A stretch of 45,496 nt of DNA from DASXVX01 sp036504075 (GCA_036504075.1 DASXVX010000042.1:1-45496), one strand, 5' to 3'. Shown: positions 14,817-23,326, counted from the stretch's first letter. The notes: generated from the sequence alone by a model not told the origin. Program-made: numbers and translations.

Positions 14817-16214
14817 TTATACCCGATGCATCATGGGCAGCGTGAAGAGGTAGACGTTCACGATGCCGAACAGGGTGATTACCGCCAGGTGGGGCCAGAA
14901 GGTCCGGAGCTTGTTGCCTTCCGTCTTGCTGTGGCCTGCGATCTTGTAGGCCGTGAACATTGCCCCGGCCACTCCGAGGCCAACGGTTATGAACTGCAGA
15001 ACCTGGATCGTTCCGGAGGAGAGCAGGGCGGCCGGACCCGTGACCTGGGAACCGAACAGGGCGGCCACGTTGTAGTAGATCGACTTGCCTTCGGCCAGCA
15101 GGTGGAACATATTGTGTGCGATGTGGACGGCCAGATCCAGGGGAATGATCGCGTAGCCGAAGCGGGCGAAGTTCTGGTGGAAGCTTTCACCGGCTTCCGC
15201 ACCGCTGAACTTCGACGCGACCGCCACAAGGCCGAAAGGCAGGGCCATGGCTACCAGGAAGATGGCGGTGAAGGCGAGGGTCCGGCTACCGAGCAGCATG
15301 CCGGTCAACGTCTCCATGGTCGGCTCCCAGAAGGAGAGCATGGTCACGTTCTGAATCAACACGATGCCGACGATGACCACTGCCAGGAACGACTCTTCGA
15401 ACTTTGGCCGCGCCATGAACCAGAGTTCCCTGGTCGGCGTGCGGGGGGACAGGCGAATGGAGTCGTTGGGGCAGGTCTTGATGCAGTTGGCGCATAAGTT
15501 GCAGTTGGCGCTGTTCTGCATGGTGCGGGGGAACTCGAAGACCGGGCACCCGGGGGTCTTTTCGTCGCCCTTGTAGCAATTCTGGGTCTTGCAGGTGGCG
15601 CAGATCTCCGGCGTCGCCCGCAGCTCCAGGGCTGAAGAACGGGAGTAGTTGCCGGAAAGACCGCCCAGGAAGCACACGTAGCGGCACCACGCTCGGCGTT
15701 CAAAGAGGACACCGGTGACGACGACCCCCGTGACCATCAGCCCGAGCAAGTAGCCCGAGCCCCGAGGGGACTCCACGATGCCGAAGACATGGTCCGACCA
15801 GGTAATCAGGATAAACACGGCGTCAATAATCCAGATGCCGTACTTCTTCAGAAAGGGCGGGACGGGGCGGCCGAGTCCGGCAACCTTTTGGACCAGGTCG
15901 ATGGTGGTGGCGAAGGGGCAGATGGCGCACCAGAACCGGCCAAGGACGAACATGAAGACCGGGATGAGCGGCCACCAGAGCACCCAGGTGAGGCTGGTGC
16001 CCAGGTTGGCGGAGGGCGCCTCGGGTCCCCACAGCAAGGTGTAAACGATGTAGGTAAACAGCACCAGGGTCGGGTACGTGAGGATGGCCGGGAACCAGCG
16101 ACTCTTGAGGAAAGCTTTCAGCCAGGGCAGCGACAACAGATTGTACGGCTGTTTCTGCGGAGTGACGCGCAGTCCCTTGGACGACTCTTGGATAGACTTG
16201 TTCGAAGCGGCCAT
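14817..16214 (-). CDS. NapH/CcoG-like polytopic 4Fe-4S membrane protein
   Basis: A 465-residue membrane protein with about ten hydrophobic segments. The first helices bracket CAICPF and, later, AWCRYVCFLGG, the paired Cys signatures of NapH/NosR/CcoG proteins. A cytoplasmic loop carries CATCKTQNCYKG and a ferredoxin motif CNLCANCIKTCP. NapH and NosR pass electrons from quinol to periplasmic enzymes, and CcoG reduces copper for oxidase assembly. The second half adds helices not in classical NapH, with His pairs in HIAHNMFH. ATG at 16214 is preferred because GGGGAGGT lies 11 bases upstream. The gene starts 10 bases after a YtkA-like metal-binding protein, suggesting a role in copper reduction or delivery. 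Confidence 0.8.
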   Translation of the reverse strand: MAASNKSIQESSKGLRVTPQKQPYNLLSLPWLKAFLKSRWFPAILTYPTLVLFTYIVYTLLWGPEAPSANLGTSLTWVLWWPLIPVFMFVLGRFWCAICPFATTIDLVQKVAGLGRPVPPFLKKYGIWIIDAVFILITWSDHVFGIVESPRGSGYLLGLMVTGVVVTGVLFERRAWCRYVCFLGGLSGNYSRSSALELRATPEICATCKTQNCYKGDEKTPGCPVFEFPRTMQNSANCNLCANCIKTCPNDSIRLSPRTPTRELWFMARPKFEESFLAVVIVGIVLIQNVTMLSFWEPTMETLTGMLLGSRTLAFTAIFLVAMALPFGLVAVASKFSGAEAGESFHQNFARFGYAIIPLDLAVHIAHNMFHLLAEGKSIYYNVAALFGSQVTGPAALLSSGTIQVLQFITVGLGVAGAMFTAYKIAGHSKTEGNKLRTFWPHLAVITLFGIVNVYLFTLPMMHRV

Positions 16215-16224
16215 AGTTGTTTCT

Positions 16225-16887
16225 TTACCTCCCCGCACCACGTTCATTACGGCGCCGGACGATGCCGTAGGTCAGGAAACCACCCATTGAGACGCCCGTG
16301 AAACCCAGGTAGAGCGGGGCCGGGCCACCCGGGTGCACGTCGATTGGCGCTTCGGCGGTCACGGGGCCGTCGTGATCCCCGTCGATCTTCACGACAACCT
16401 TCCAGGTCCCCGGAGCATCGAGGACGGCCTTCCCACGGGCGGTGTACGCCTGGCCACCATTTGCGGTGTCGTGGGCATCGGGGGTTCCACCATGTCCGGT
16501 AGAGCCAGAGTCATGACCGCTGGAAGCGGTGTCGTGGCCGTCCATTCCGGGCATATCCGCCATCCCAGGCATATTCGCCATGTCTGCCGAGTCGCCGTGG
16601 CCGTCGTCGGGTCCCTCCAGCACCAGCAGGTCTTGCAGCGGCACCGCGACTACCTGGGCCTGAGGTCCAACTAGCTTGAGATGAACCGTGTGCCCGGCCG
16701 GGAAGTCTCCGATTTCGACCGTAAAGGTGTTGGCCCCCGTCTTGGCGGAAAACGAGTCATCATGGATGGCCACCTTGTAGCCTCCGACTTCCACGGAAGC
16801 AATCTTGGGTAGCCCGGCACTTGCCAGAGCAGGTGTAGCTGCAGCCAGCACCAACAGAGCGGCAGCGGGCAAGATCAAACGACGCAT
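16225..16887 (-). CDS. Secreted YtkA-like protein with a His/Met-rich metal-binding insert
   Basis: A 220-residue exported protein: a signal peptide (MRRLILPAAALLVLAAATPA), a beta-sandwich like the YtkA/FixH domain (VEVGGYKVAIHDDSF, ANTFTVEIGDFPAGH), an insert of about 60 residues rich in Met, His, Asp and Gly (MANMPGMADMPGMDGHD and more His-Asp repeats), a second strand set (GTWKVVVKIDGD) and one C-terminal membrane helix ending in RRRNE. The Met-x2-Met and His repeats look like a Cu(I)/Cu(II) binding linker. ATG at 16887 has AAGGGG upstream; the longer frame to 17028 is non-coding. It is the first gene of a two-gene operon with the NapH-like protein, so copper capture outside and redox handling at the membrane is a reasonable inference. 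Confidence 0.75.
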   Translation of the reverse strand: MRRLILPAAALLVLAAATPALASAGLPKIASVEVGGYKVAIHDDSFSAKTGANTFTVEIGDFPAGHTVHLKLVGPQAQVVAVPLQDLLVLEGPDDGHGDSADMANMPGMADMPGMDGHDTASSGHDSGSTGHGGTPDAHDTANGGQAYTARGKAVLDAPGTWKVVVKIDGDHDGPVTAEAPIDVHPGGPAPLYLGFTGVSMGGFLTYGIVRRRNERGAGR

Positions 16888-17100
16888 GTTGTTCCCCTTT
16901 CGTAATAAGTGAGATGTTCTATACGATAGTTCTGATTTGTGAAGAACCCGTGGATACCGGACTGCAGGACACGAAGATGACCATATGTGCCCAACCAGTC
17001 GACAAGATGTTGCTATGGGCATAGGCACAAAGGCTTTTGGCCGGTTCGAACGGCCGTGATTATGGCAGCGCCTTGCGTGGAAAACGTGATACCCATGGCA

Positions 17101-17131
17101 AAGGGTCCGGGGGACAATTCCCCGGACCCTT
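17101..17131. terminator. Perfect inverted repeat / terminator
   Basis: AAGGGTCCGGGG, loop GACAATT, CCCCGGACCCTT lies six bases after the SHOCT remnant's stop. It is a strong hairpin able to act in both directions but has no long T-run. The 210 bases between it and the YtkA-like gene hold only the presumed promoter. Confidence 0.6.
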
Positions 17132-17137
17132 GAAGCG

Positions 17138-17320
17138 TCAGGCCTGAATCCGCTCGCGCAAGGCCTCGTATTCCTCTACGGAGATCTCGCCTCGGGCGAG
17201 GCGGAGGCGCAGCGTGGTCATGGGTTCATCGCCCGGCTCACGCTCTGTCCGGCGCGGGGGTACACGATCGAACAAGAAGATATTCAGGAGGACCGTGTCA
17301 AGGTTGTGTGGAGGTGCATT
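17138..17320 (-). pseudogene. SHOCT-domain C-terminal remnant
   Basis: The last codons read MTTLRLRLARGEISVEEYEA then LRERIQA, a typical SHOCT (short C-terminal) oligomerisation helix found at the end of many small membrane proteins. About 25 residues before it (LLNIFLFDRVPPRRTE) may be the end of the preceding membrane segment. There is no start codon with a ribosome binding site, and the frame runs back into a chemotaxis-receptor tail, so only the 3' end of the gene survives. Confidence 0.6.
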
Positions 17321-17484
17321 GCGTCCCGTGTTAATAGCTTGAACTGCCCGATCTGGCCCTGCAATCGGGTCGCCACCTCCGCCAGTGTACCGGCTGACCG
17401 GGCGATCTCTCCGGTCGAAGCGTCTACCTGCCCGATCGACATTGACCCGTGAAGATTGGCTCGGTATCGTGTTGATCTGCACAT
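17300..17484 (-). pseudogene. Methyl-accepting chemotaxis protein C-terminal remnant
   Basis: On the minus strand the translation ASTGEIARSAGTLAEVATRL followed by QGQIGQFKL is the invariant end of a bacterial chemoreceptor. Nothing of the signalling hairpin, HAMP or sensor domain is present upstream, and the normal stop is lost, so the frame runs on. A similar chemoreceptor tail is at 32332-32424. The bases between this and the copA fragment (17485-17659) contain no gene I recognise. Confidence 0.65.
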
Positions 17485-17659
17485 CTTCTTTACAGATTCA
17501 GGCTACTCTGTTGATGCTGGCTACCTGTACCCCGTATTGGTTACTCACAACGATGCGCTCAGAAAAGCGGAGAGAACCGTACGGGAGTCTGACAATCTGG
17601 TAAGGAGTGAGCGAGCTGTCGGAGCTTGCGAAAACTGCGGCAGTGCCTGGCTACCGGGA

Positions 17660-18015
17660 GGCCGAAGGCTCGGTCAAGGGTGGCAGTTCTACGTCGATAC
17701 GTGGCACATCCTTCGCAACCGGACGGCGAACATGTCGGTGCTGATCGCCCTCGGCACCACGGCGGCCTATGCCTACAGCCTAGCGATCACGCTTTGGGGC
17801 GACCGGCTCGGCCGCAGCGACGTCTACTTTGAAACGGGTGCCGTGATCATCACCCTGATCATCCTGGGCAAGTACCTGGAGGCGGTGGCGAAGGGCCGGA
17901 CGTCGGAGGCGATCAAGAAGCTGATGGGCCTGCAGGCCAGGGGCCCGTGTGGTGCGGGACGGCCAGAAACAGGACATTCCCGTCGCAGGTGGGCGACGTG
18001 GTCGTCGGGTGGTTG
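17660..18015 (+). pseudogene. Internal fragment of a CopA-type P1B ATPase
   Basis: About 115 codons are nearly identical in translation to residues 215-330 of CopA at 39845-42298: GWQFYVDTWHILRNRTANMS, LIALGTTAAYAYSLAITLWG, YFETGAVIITLIILGKYLEA, SEAIKKLMGLQAR. After that the frame shifts (RVVRDGQKQDIPV continues in another frame) and similarity ends near 18010. It covers only membrane helices 3-4 and the start of the actuator domain, with neither the CPC site nor the DKTGT phosphorylation site. It could act as a recombination partner for the intact copA 22 kb away. Confidence 0.85.
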
Positions 18016-18049
18016 GGATGGTTGAGTGAAGCTTCTGGAAGGCTGCTGA

Positions 18050-18235
18050 CCGCCTGAAGTGACCGTAGGTTCTGCGGTCGTCAAGCCTGGTAAGAGCACC
18101 AGTTTCGTGTTCCCGTTTTCCATGCATCCGGGCATGGGTGGCAAACATCACTTTGAAGTCCGGATTAAGACGAACGATCCCAGCAACCCCGAACTGATTT
18201 TCCACATCTACGCCAACGCGGTGGAGAACAAGTGA
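18050..18235 (+). pseudogene. C-terminal fragment of an unrecognised beta-rich protein
   Basis: An open frame without a start reads VTVGSAVVKPGKSTSFVFPF, then MHPGMGGKHHFEVRIKTNDP and SNPELIFHIYANAVENK, ending at TGA 18233-18235. It looks like the last immunoglobulin-like strands of an exported protein (compare DUF1573-type repeats, with their TNDP motif) and carries a Met/His cluster. It directly follows the broken copA piece, so the two were joined by a deletion. A long inverted repeat (CGGGACAGGGACT / GGTCCCTGTCCCG) follows at about 18248-18286 and may be its terminator. Confidence 0.5.
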
Positions 18236-18518
18236 TCTGACCAATCGGGACAGGGACTCCGACGTGGCGTGGTCCCTGTCCCGACTGTGGGACAATCCAT
18301 GTCGATATTTCCCGCTTGTTCATGCTCGCGCCGAGGCCTTGAGTCCTGCCACTTCATCTCGCTTTCCCTATGCACCTGGTGCCTGACGGCTCCGGGTGCA
18401 TTTGTCGTGTAATCACAGCGGTATCCTCATAGCGCCCCATTCATCTGCCAGGGAAGAGGCAGGCGGCTACGCCTGGGGGAATGTCTCTGCAGGTGATCCG
18501 GCAAGGGGGGGCGGCGCA

Positions 18519-19424
18519 GTGCGGATTCTGATATCGACCGCGGTTGCATTCACCGGGGCCGGTCTTGCACTGGTGCTGGGGTTGTTGCGGCGGTCTCGGG
18601 ACGAAGCGGACCACGGCGTGGGCATGACCGTGGCGATGGCTGTGGGGATGAGTACAGGCTACGTGGCGGGGATGATATCCGGCTTGTTCCTGCCTGACGC
18701 TCCTGGAGTCTCGACCGCGGTTGGATCGCTGGCAGGTCTGGCCGCGGGTCTCCTTGTCGGCGGGTCGTTCGGCCTGCCGGCAATCCTGGAAGGGGTTATG
18801 GCCGGCCTGATGGGCGGTGTCATGGGTGCGATGATCGGCCTCATGCTGCCGGGCAGTGCTGGTTCTTTGGTCGCAAGCGGGATCGGGCTGGTGGCGCTGG
18901 TGGTGAGCCTGGTGGCGCGGGTACTCAGGCACCCGGCCGTCGGCGGGCACCACGGCGGGCATGATGACATGACGATGGGCCCCAGGGCTCCAGTCTTCCT
19001 GGCGGCAATCGTCTTCCTGGTGGTTGGTGCAGGCAGTTGGTTTGCAGCGGGGCCGTTGATCGGCCGGCTGCCCGCCGGCGCGGCGCACCGGCATGCGGCC
19101 CCCTTGCCAGTGGTCATTACCGCCGGAGACTTCAGCTATCATCCGGACGCCGTGGTGGTACCGGTGGGGACGCCGGTACGGCTGGAACTGGTCAACGGCG
19201 GGACGCAGGAGCATGACCTCACCATTCCCGTCCTGACCTATGCGGCGGTTTCGCACCTGGGGCGCCAAACGCCACAGACTGGCCTCCATTTGCACACCAC
19301 CGCCGGGCAGCACGCCGTGCTGGAGTTTGTGCCGCTTCAGACCGGCGAGTATGAGGGCTACTGCACACTCCCCGGCCACAAGGATCAGGGGATGCGTTTC
19401 CGGCTGTCGGTGACAGCGGGCTGA
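18519..19424 (+). CDS. Membrane-anchored cupredoxin with an N-terminal helical domain
   Basis: A 301-residue protein. Residues 1-160 form four or five hydrophobic helices rich in Gly and Met (GVMAGLMGGVMGAMIGLMLP), followed by a His-rich loop (HHGGHDDMTMG), another helix and a C-terminal cupredoxin domain. The domain has a type 1 copper set: His in QEHDLTIP, then Cys, His and Met in YCTLPGHKDQGM. The GTG at 18519 is chosen because AAGGGGGG lies about seven bases before it and the upstream frame has no membrane or signal features. A single gene closed by a strong terminator. It probably carries or stores copper on the outer face of the membrane; the partner is unknown. Confidence 0.8.
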   Translation: MRILISTAVAFTGAGLALVLGLLRRSRDEADHGVGMTVAMAVGMSTGYVAGMISGLFLPDAPGVSTAVGSLAGLAAGLLVGGSFGLPAILEGVMAGLMGGVMGAMIGLMLPGSAGSLVASGIGLVALVVSLVARVLRHPAVGGHHGGHDDMTMGPRAPVFLAAIVFLVVGAGSWFAAGPLIGRLPAGAAHRHAAPLPVVITAGDFSYHPDAVVVPVGTPVRLELVNGGTQEHDLTIPVLTYAAVSHLGRQTPQTGLHLHTTAGQHAVLEFVPLQTGEYEGYCTLPGHKDQGMRFRLSVTAG

Positions 19425-19433
19425 TGGCGAAAC

Positions 19434-19487
19434 GGAGCAAGGGCGCCGCGGGGATTAGTCCCCTGGGCGCCCTTGCTCTGTTTTTGC
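19434..19487. terminator. Strong terminator between cupredoxin and ssuB genes
   Basis: GAGCAAGGGCGCC with inner GGGG/CCCC, loop ATTAGT, and GGGCGCCCTTGCTC is followed by TGTTTTTG. It lies between convergent genes. Confidence 0.9.
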
Positions 19488-19488
19488 C

Positions 19489-20229
19489 TCACGCCGCAAT
19501 TTGCAGCGTGTTCAGCACTTCCTCACGCAGGGAAACGAACCGGGCGTCGCCGCGGCTCCGCGGGCGGGGCAGGTCCAGGGCCATCTCCTGGATGATCTGG
19601 CCCGGTCGGGCGCCCATCACAAAGAGGCGGTCGGAGAGATAGAGCGCCTCCTCAATGTCGTGCGTGATCAGCAGCACGGTCTTGCCCGACCCCGCCCACA
19701 GCCGCAGCAACTCGTGCTGCATGGTCAGGCGGGTCATGGCGTCGAGGGCGCCGTAGGGTTCGTCAAGCAGGAGCACGTCGGGATCCATCACCAGCGCCCG
19801 GGCGATGGAGGCCCGCTGCCGCATGCCGCCGGAAAGCTGATGCGGGTAGTACGATTCAAAGCCGTTCAGTCCGACCCGCCGGACGCTCTCGGCCACCCGT
19901 TCCCGCCGCTCCCCGGCGGGGAGGCCGGAAAGTTCCAGCCCGAACCCGACGTTCTGCTCCACCGTTCGCCAGGGATAGAGCGCATGCTCCTGAAAGATCA
20001 TCATCCGCGCCGGGTCGGGCCCCAGAATCGGCCGGCCGCCATACAGCACCTGGCCTGCATCGGGGCGCTCCAGTCCGGCGCACATGCGCAGCAGCGTCGA
20101 TTTCCCGCAGCCGGAGGGGCCGATAATGGCCGCAAATTCGCCCGGCTTCACGTCCAGGGAGACGCCGTCCAGCACCTGAAGCTGTCCGAACCGCTTGCGG
20201 ACGTCCGTGAGTTTGATGCCACTGCTCAT
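19489..20229 (-). CDS. ssuB: ABC transporter ATPase, sulfonate/nitrate/taurine (SsuB/TauB) family
   Basis: A 246-residue cytoplasmic ATPase with Walker A GPSGCGKST near residues 37-45, Q-loop in MMIFQEHALYPW, signature LSGGMRQ near 138, Walker B VLLLDEP near 161, and the H-loop in LITHDIEEA. The ATG at 20229 overlaps the permease stop and has GGAGGTG nine bases upstream. It is the last gene of the binding protein-permease-ATPase operon 22063-19489. Family members import aliphatic sulfonates, taurine, nitrate, or pyrimidine precursors. The divergent cysteine synthase gene favours a sulfur substrate, by inference. Confidence 0.85.
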   Translation of the reverse strand: MSSGIKLTDVRKRFGQLQVLDGVSLDVKPGEFAAIIGPSGCGKSTLLRMCAGLERPDAGQVLYGGRPILGPDPARMMIFQEHALYPWRTVEQNVGFGLELSGLPAGERRERVAESVRRVGLNGFESYYPHQLSGGMRQRASIARALVMDPDVLLLDEPYGALDAMTRLTMQHELLRLWAGSGKTVLLITHDIEEALYLSDRLFVMGARPGQIIQEMALDLPRPRSRGDARFVSLREEVLNTLQIAA

Positions 20230-21008
20230 GAGATCGCACCTCCGGGCCTGGTACGCCAGGCCAGCAATTTGTGTTTCAGCCGTTCCAGGAGGAAATGGTC
20301 GATAAAAGCGGCCGAGCCACCGACGATGATGATCCCCACCAGCACGCCGGCCATGTCGGCGGTTTCGCCGGCGTAGCTGATCGACCAGCCGAGGCCCCGG
20401 CTGGCGCCGCCGACCATTTCGGCGGCGATCAGCGACCGCCAGGCGTTTCCAAACGCGACCTGTGCGCCCGAAATAACGGCCGGCAGCGTCTCCGGCCCGT
20501 AGACCTTTTGGAGCAGCTGCCACCGGGAGGCTCCCAGCACCCGTGCCAGTTCCAGATGGGTGCGGCTGACGCCTTCGGTGCCGTTCATGGTGGAGAGCGC
20601 CATCGGAAAGAAACTGGCCAGCGTGATCACAATGATGATGGGGGCGTCGCCGAACCCGAAGAGAATGATCAGGAACGGGACCCACGTGATCGGGGGTACG
20701 GATTGGAGAATGGAAATCAGGCCCCGGAGGTAGCGGGCAAAGTGGGGGGAGAGACCCGCCAGGAGCCCAAGCCCGGCGCCGAGCATACAGGCAAGCGGAT
20801 AGCCGATGGACAGCCGGATAAAGCTCTGTTGCACACCGGCGAGGAAGTCGCGGTTATCAAGCATTTTCAGCATGCGTGCCCCGGTCTGGGGAATCCCGGG
20901 CAGCAGGAACCGCGGGAGAAAGAAAGCTGCAATCTGCCAGACGAGCAGGAGCGTCACGATCGCTGCCACATAGGAAAGCCGTTCTCGCCACCGGGCGGAG
21001 TTCATCAT
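20226..21008 (-). CDS. ssuC: ABC transporter permease, SsuC/TauC family
   Basis: A 260-residue inner-membrane permease with six predicted helices. The BPD_transp_1 coupling motif that contacts the ATPase is visible (ARVLGASRWQLLQKVYGPET, then LPAVISGAQVAFGNAWRSLI). The start ATGATG overlaps the stop of the substrate-binding gene and its own stop overlaps the ATPase start, so the three are translated as one coupled unit. Confidence 0.85.
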   Translation of the reverse strand: MMNSARWRERLSYVAAIVTLLLVWQIAAFFLPRFLLPGIPQTGARMLKMLDNRDFLAGVQQSFIRLSIGYPLACMLGAGLGLLAGLSPHFARYLRGLISILQSVPPITWVPFLIILFGFGDAPIIIVITLASFFPMALSTMNGTEGVSRTHLELARVLGASRWQLLQKVYGPETLPAVISGAQVAFGNAWRSLIAAEMVGGASRGLGWSISYAGETADMAGVLVGIIIVGGSAAFIDHFLLERLKHKLLAWRTRPGGAIS

Positions 21009-22063
21009 TTTCCCTGCCAGGTCAGGTCCAGCAGTGCGTTGACATCCACCTTCTGCTTGACCGCGTCCTGCTTGACCATGAGGTCGACCAGTTCGTCCAT
21101 TCGCTTGACCTGATCCGGCGTAATCTCCCAGTGGAACATCTGCGATTCGATCGCCTTCTGGACAACGGCCACGGCCGGCGTCTTGCCGGACGGTCCGGTC
21201 AGCTCCTCATCCTGCACGAACCGCTTGACCAGGAGCTTCGCCGATTCGGCGGGCTGCTTCTGCATCATGGTGATGGCCTCTTTCTGCGCGTCCAGCAGGC
21301 GGTCGACCGCATCCCGGTCGGACTTGAGCTGGGCGCCGGTGGTCATGACGACCATGCAGGGGAAAGGCCAGACCTTGCCGATTTCGTAAATGGCCTCCAC
21401 GTCGGTGGTGGCCTTGGCAATCTGCTCGTACGGCTCAAAGACGAAGGCGGCGTCGGCCTGCCCGGCTGCCAGCGACTGGATTGCGACCGCTGGCTCGACG
21501 TACACCATATTGACATCCTTGCGGGTGAGGCCGGCCTGGGGCAGGACGACGCCGTTCAGCACAATGTCCGCCGTGCTGCCCTGCTTTTGCGAGGCGAGCC
21601 GCTTGCCCTTCAGGTCCGCCACCGTCTTGATGCCGCTGCCTTTCCGGACCAGAATGCTGTGGTAGCCCATTTGGGCGCCGCCGACAATCTTCAGGTCTGC
21701 GCCCTGCGCCGCCCAGGTGACGGCGTTGCTGAAGCCCAGGATGCCCGCGCCTAGCTGACCGCCGACCATCGCCTTGATCAGATCGGTACCGCTGTTGAAG
21801 AGCACGAGTTCCACGTCGAGTCCGTGAACGCCGTACAGGCCTGCGTCCTTGGCCAGCATGGCCTGGGCGTCGTCCATCACGTTCAGGTAGCCGACCTTGA
21901 GTCCCTTGCGTGCCTTGGGGGCCTCCGTGGTGGCTTTCGGCGGGTCGGCCGGGAGTGGGGAGGTGCCTTTGGACCCGGCGCAGGCAGTCAGGAGCAACGC
22001 TGCACACAATAAGAGGGTTATCAGCTTCGTTCCCGTTGCACGATGAATCAAGTAAATGCCCAC
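21005..22063 (-). CDS. ssuA: ABC transporter substrate-binding lipoprotein, SsuA/NMT1 family
   Basis: A 352-residue lipoprotein with a lipobox LLLTAC (Cys near residue 28), then a Pro/Lys/Ala-rich linker and an NMT1/TauA-like periplasmic-binding fold (LKVGYLNVMDDAQAMLAKDA, LIKAMVGGQLGAGI, TVADLKGKRLA, AGQADAAFVFEPY). The first gene of the operon. The 200-base space to the divergent cysteine synthase contains the 9-mer GATCGGAAT twice (about 22083 and 22212), a candidate shared regulatory site. Substrate class is inferred, with sulfonate most likely and thiamine precursor or nitrate as alternatives. Confidence 0.82.
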   Translation of the reverse strand: MGIYLIHRATGTKLITLLLCAALLLTACAGSKGTSPLPADPPKATTEAPKARKGLKVGYLNVMDDAQAMLAKDAGLYGVHGLDVELVLFNSGTDLIKAMVGGQLGAGILGFSNAVTWAAQGADLKIVGGAQMGYHSILVRKGSGIKTVADLKGKRLASQKQGSTADIVLNGVVLPQAGLTRKDVNMVYVEPAVAIQSLAAGQADAAFVFEPYEQIAKATTDVEAIYEIGKVWPFPCMVVMTTGAQLKSDRDAVDRLLDAQKEAITMMQKQPAESAKLLVKRFVQDEELTGPSGKTPAVAVVQKAIESQMFHWEITPDQVKRMDELVDLMVKQDAVKQKVDVNALLDLTWQGK

Positions 22064-22175
22064 CTTTATTTCATAGTAATCTGATCGGAATGTATGAAAA
22101 TCGTTTTCCCTATTCTAGTCTTTGCCAGGTTGCCTTGTCAAGCCTATTGGTGTAAAGCATATAGCCAGCTGCCCG

Positions 22176-22221
22176 TTGACAGGCGGAACGTTGATGGTTA
22201 TTATCATATAAACAGATCGGA
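22176..22221 (+). promoter_or_regulatory. Promoter of the cysteine synthase gene
   Basis: TTGACA (22176-22181), a 17-base spacer and TATTAT (22199-22204) form a near-consensus sigma-A promoter 57 bases before the GTG start. GATCGGAAT at about 22212-22220, also present at about 22083 near the divergent ssuA gene, sits at the expected transcription start and could bind a sulfur-responsive repressor. Confidence 0.75.
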
Positions 22222-22260
22222 ATAACGGTATTTGCTGGAACGGCGAAGGGAGAGGGCACG

Positions 22261-23175
22261 GTGCGCTACGATTCCGTACTGGACATGATCGGGAGAACCC
22301 CCGTCGTGCGGCTCAATCGCCTGCCTTATCAAGGCGGCGCGGAGGTCTGGGTGAAGCTGGAGGGGCGCAACCCCGGCGGCAGCGTGAAGGACCGGCCGGC
22401 TTTGAACATGATCCAGGCGGCCGAAGCTGCCGGCCTGATCCGGCCTGAGGTCAGCACGATCATCGAGCCGACCTCCGGGAACACCGGAATCGGCCTGGCC
22501 ATGGTCTGCGCAATTCGTGGCTACCGGTGTATCATCACCATGCCCGACAACGCCACCCTGGAGCGGGTGAAGCTCCTGCGAGCCTACGGGGCAGAGGTTC
22601 GGCTCACGCCGGCGGGGGAGCGGATGCAGGGCGCCATCGACCTGGCCGAAAAGCTGGCCGCCGAGATCCCCGGTGCGTTCATTCCCCAGCAGTTCGAGAA
22701 CCCGGCCAACCCGGACGTCCATCGCCGCACCACCGCACTGGAGATTCTGGACCAGATGGAGGGGCGTCTGGACCTGTTCGTGCTCACGGCGGGCACGGGT
22801 GGCACCATTACCGGCACCGGCGAGGTGCTCAGGCAGCGGTTGCCGCACCTCCAGATCTATGTGGTCGAACCGGCTTCGTCCCCGGTGCTGGCCGGCGGAA
22901 ATCCCGGCCCGCACAAGATTCCCGGGACCGGTCCGGGATTTATTCCCGCCGTCTTGAACCGGAGCATTTACGACCGCATCTGTCATGTGACCGACGGGGA
23001 GGCCCAGGAGACGGCGCGCAGGCTGGCGCGGAGCGAGGGGCTGCTGCTGGGGGCCTCCGCAGCCGCAGCCGTGCATGTGGCGCTGGCGGCCGCCCGCAAG
23101 CTGGACCCGGGACAGCAGGTCCTGACCATTGCCCCCGATGGCGGCGAACGGTACCTGTCTTCAGATTTGTTTTAG
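22261..23175 (+). CDS. cysK: Cysteine synthase (O-acetylserine sulfhydrylase)
   Basis: A 304-residue PLP enzyme that makes cysteine from O-acetylserine and sulfide. PLP-binding Lys is in GGSVKDRPA near residue 43, substrate loop TSGNTG near 78, phosphate-binding GTGGT near 182, and the C-terminal Ser in GEGLL-type LLLGASAAAA. The length fits CysK/CysM. The GTG start has GGGAGAGG upstream and a clear promoter. Divergent from the ssuABC-like transporter, so sulfur uptake and assimilation appear co-located. The CysK versus CysM choice is not resolved from motifs. Confidence 0.9.
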   Translation: MRYDSVLDMIGRTPVVRLNRLPYQGGAEVWVKLEGRNPGGSVKDRPALNMIQAAEAAGLIRPEVSTIIEPTSGNTGIGLAMVCAIRGYRCIITMPDNATLERVKLLRAYGAEVRLTPAGERMQGAIDLAEKLAAEIPGAFIPQQFENPANPDVHRRTTALEILDQMEGRLDLFVLTAGTGGTITGTGEVLRQRLPHLQIYVVEPASSPVLAGGNPGPHKIPGTGPGFIPAVLNRSIYDRICHVTDGEAQETARRLARSEGLLLGASAAAAVHVALAAARKLDPGQQVLTIAPDGGERYLSSDLF

Positions 23176-23184
23176 TGAAAGCGC

Positions 23185-23229
23185 AAACCGCCTCCGGCGC
23201 CCAACAAGGGCCCGGAGGCGGTTGATTTT
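23185..23229 (+). terminator. Terminator after cysK
   Basis: AACCGCCTCCGG and CCGGAGGCGGTT form a 12-bp stem around GCGCCCAACAAGGGC, followed by GATTTTG. Confidence 0.8.
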
Positions 23230-23304
23230 GCCGAGGCCCACCCGGCTCTGGAAATGTAAAATATCTGCATATTTCCTCCACATCTCCTTGGTAGGCTAGC
23301 AGTA

Positions 23305-23326
23305 AGTGATACCCTTACCGGGTACA
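23305..23326 (+). promoter_or_regulatory. CsoR-family-like operator upstream of the regulator
   Basis: TACCC-TTACC-GGGTA (23310-23324) is an inverted repeat 28 bases before the CsoR-like start. CsoR-family boxes typically have TACCC/GGGTA arms, so autoregulation is likely. Confidence 0.55.

Noticed and set aside
17035..17060. GGTTCGAA T-loop-like sequence suggesting a tRNA
   Set aside because: No acceptor stem, D-arm or anticodon arm can be formed around it.
17560..17670. Structured stretch resembling part of a group II intron domain I
   Set aside because: It has short paired segments and an AACCGTACGG-like motif, but no domain V/VI or intron boundary follows, so it is not supported.
18248..18286. 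Long inverted repeat as an intrinsic terminator
   Set aside because: The stem is strong but the loop is 12 bases and there is no T-run, so it is only mentioned with the preceding fragment.
20271..21754. Long plus-strand frames opposite the ssuABC-like operon
   Set aside because: Shadows of GC-rich coding DNA. The minus-strand genes have start-stop overlaps and clear motifs.
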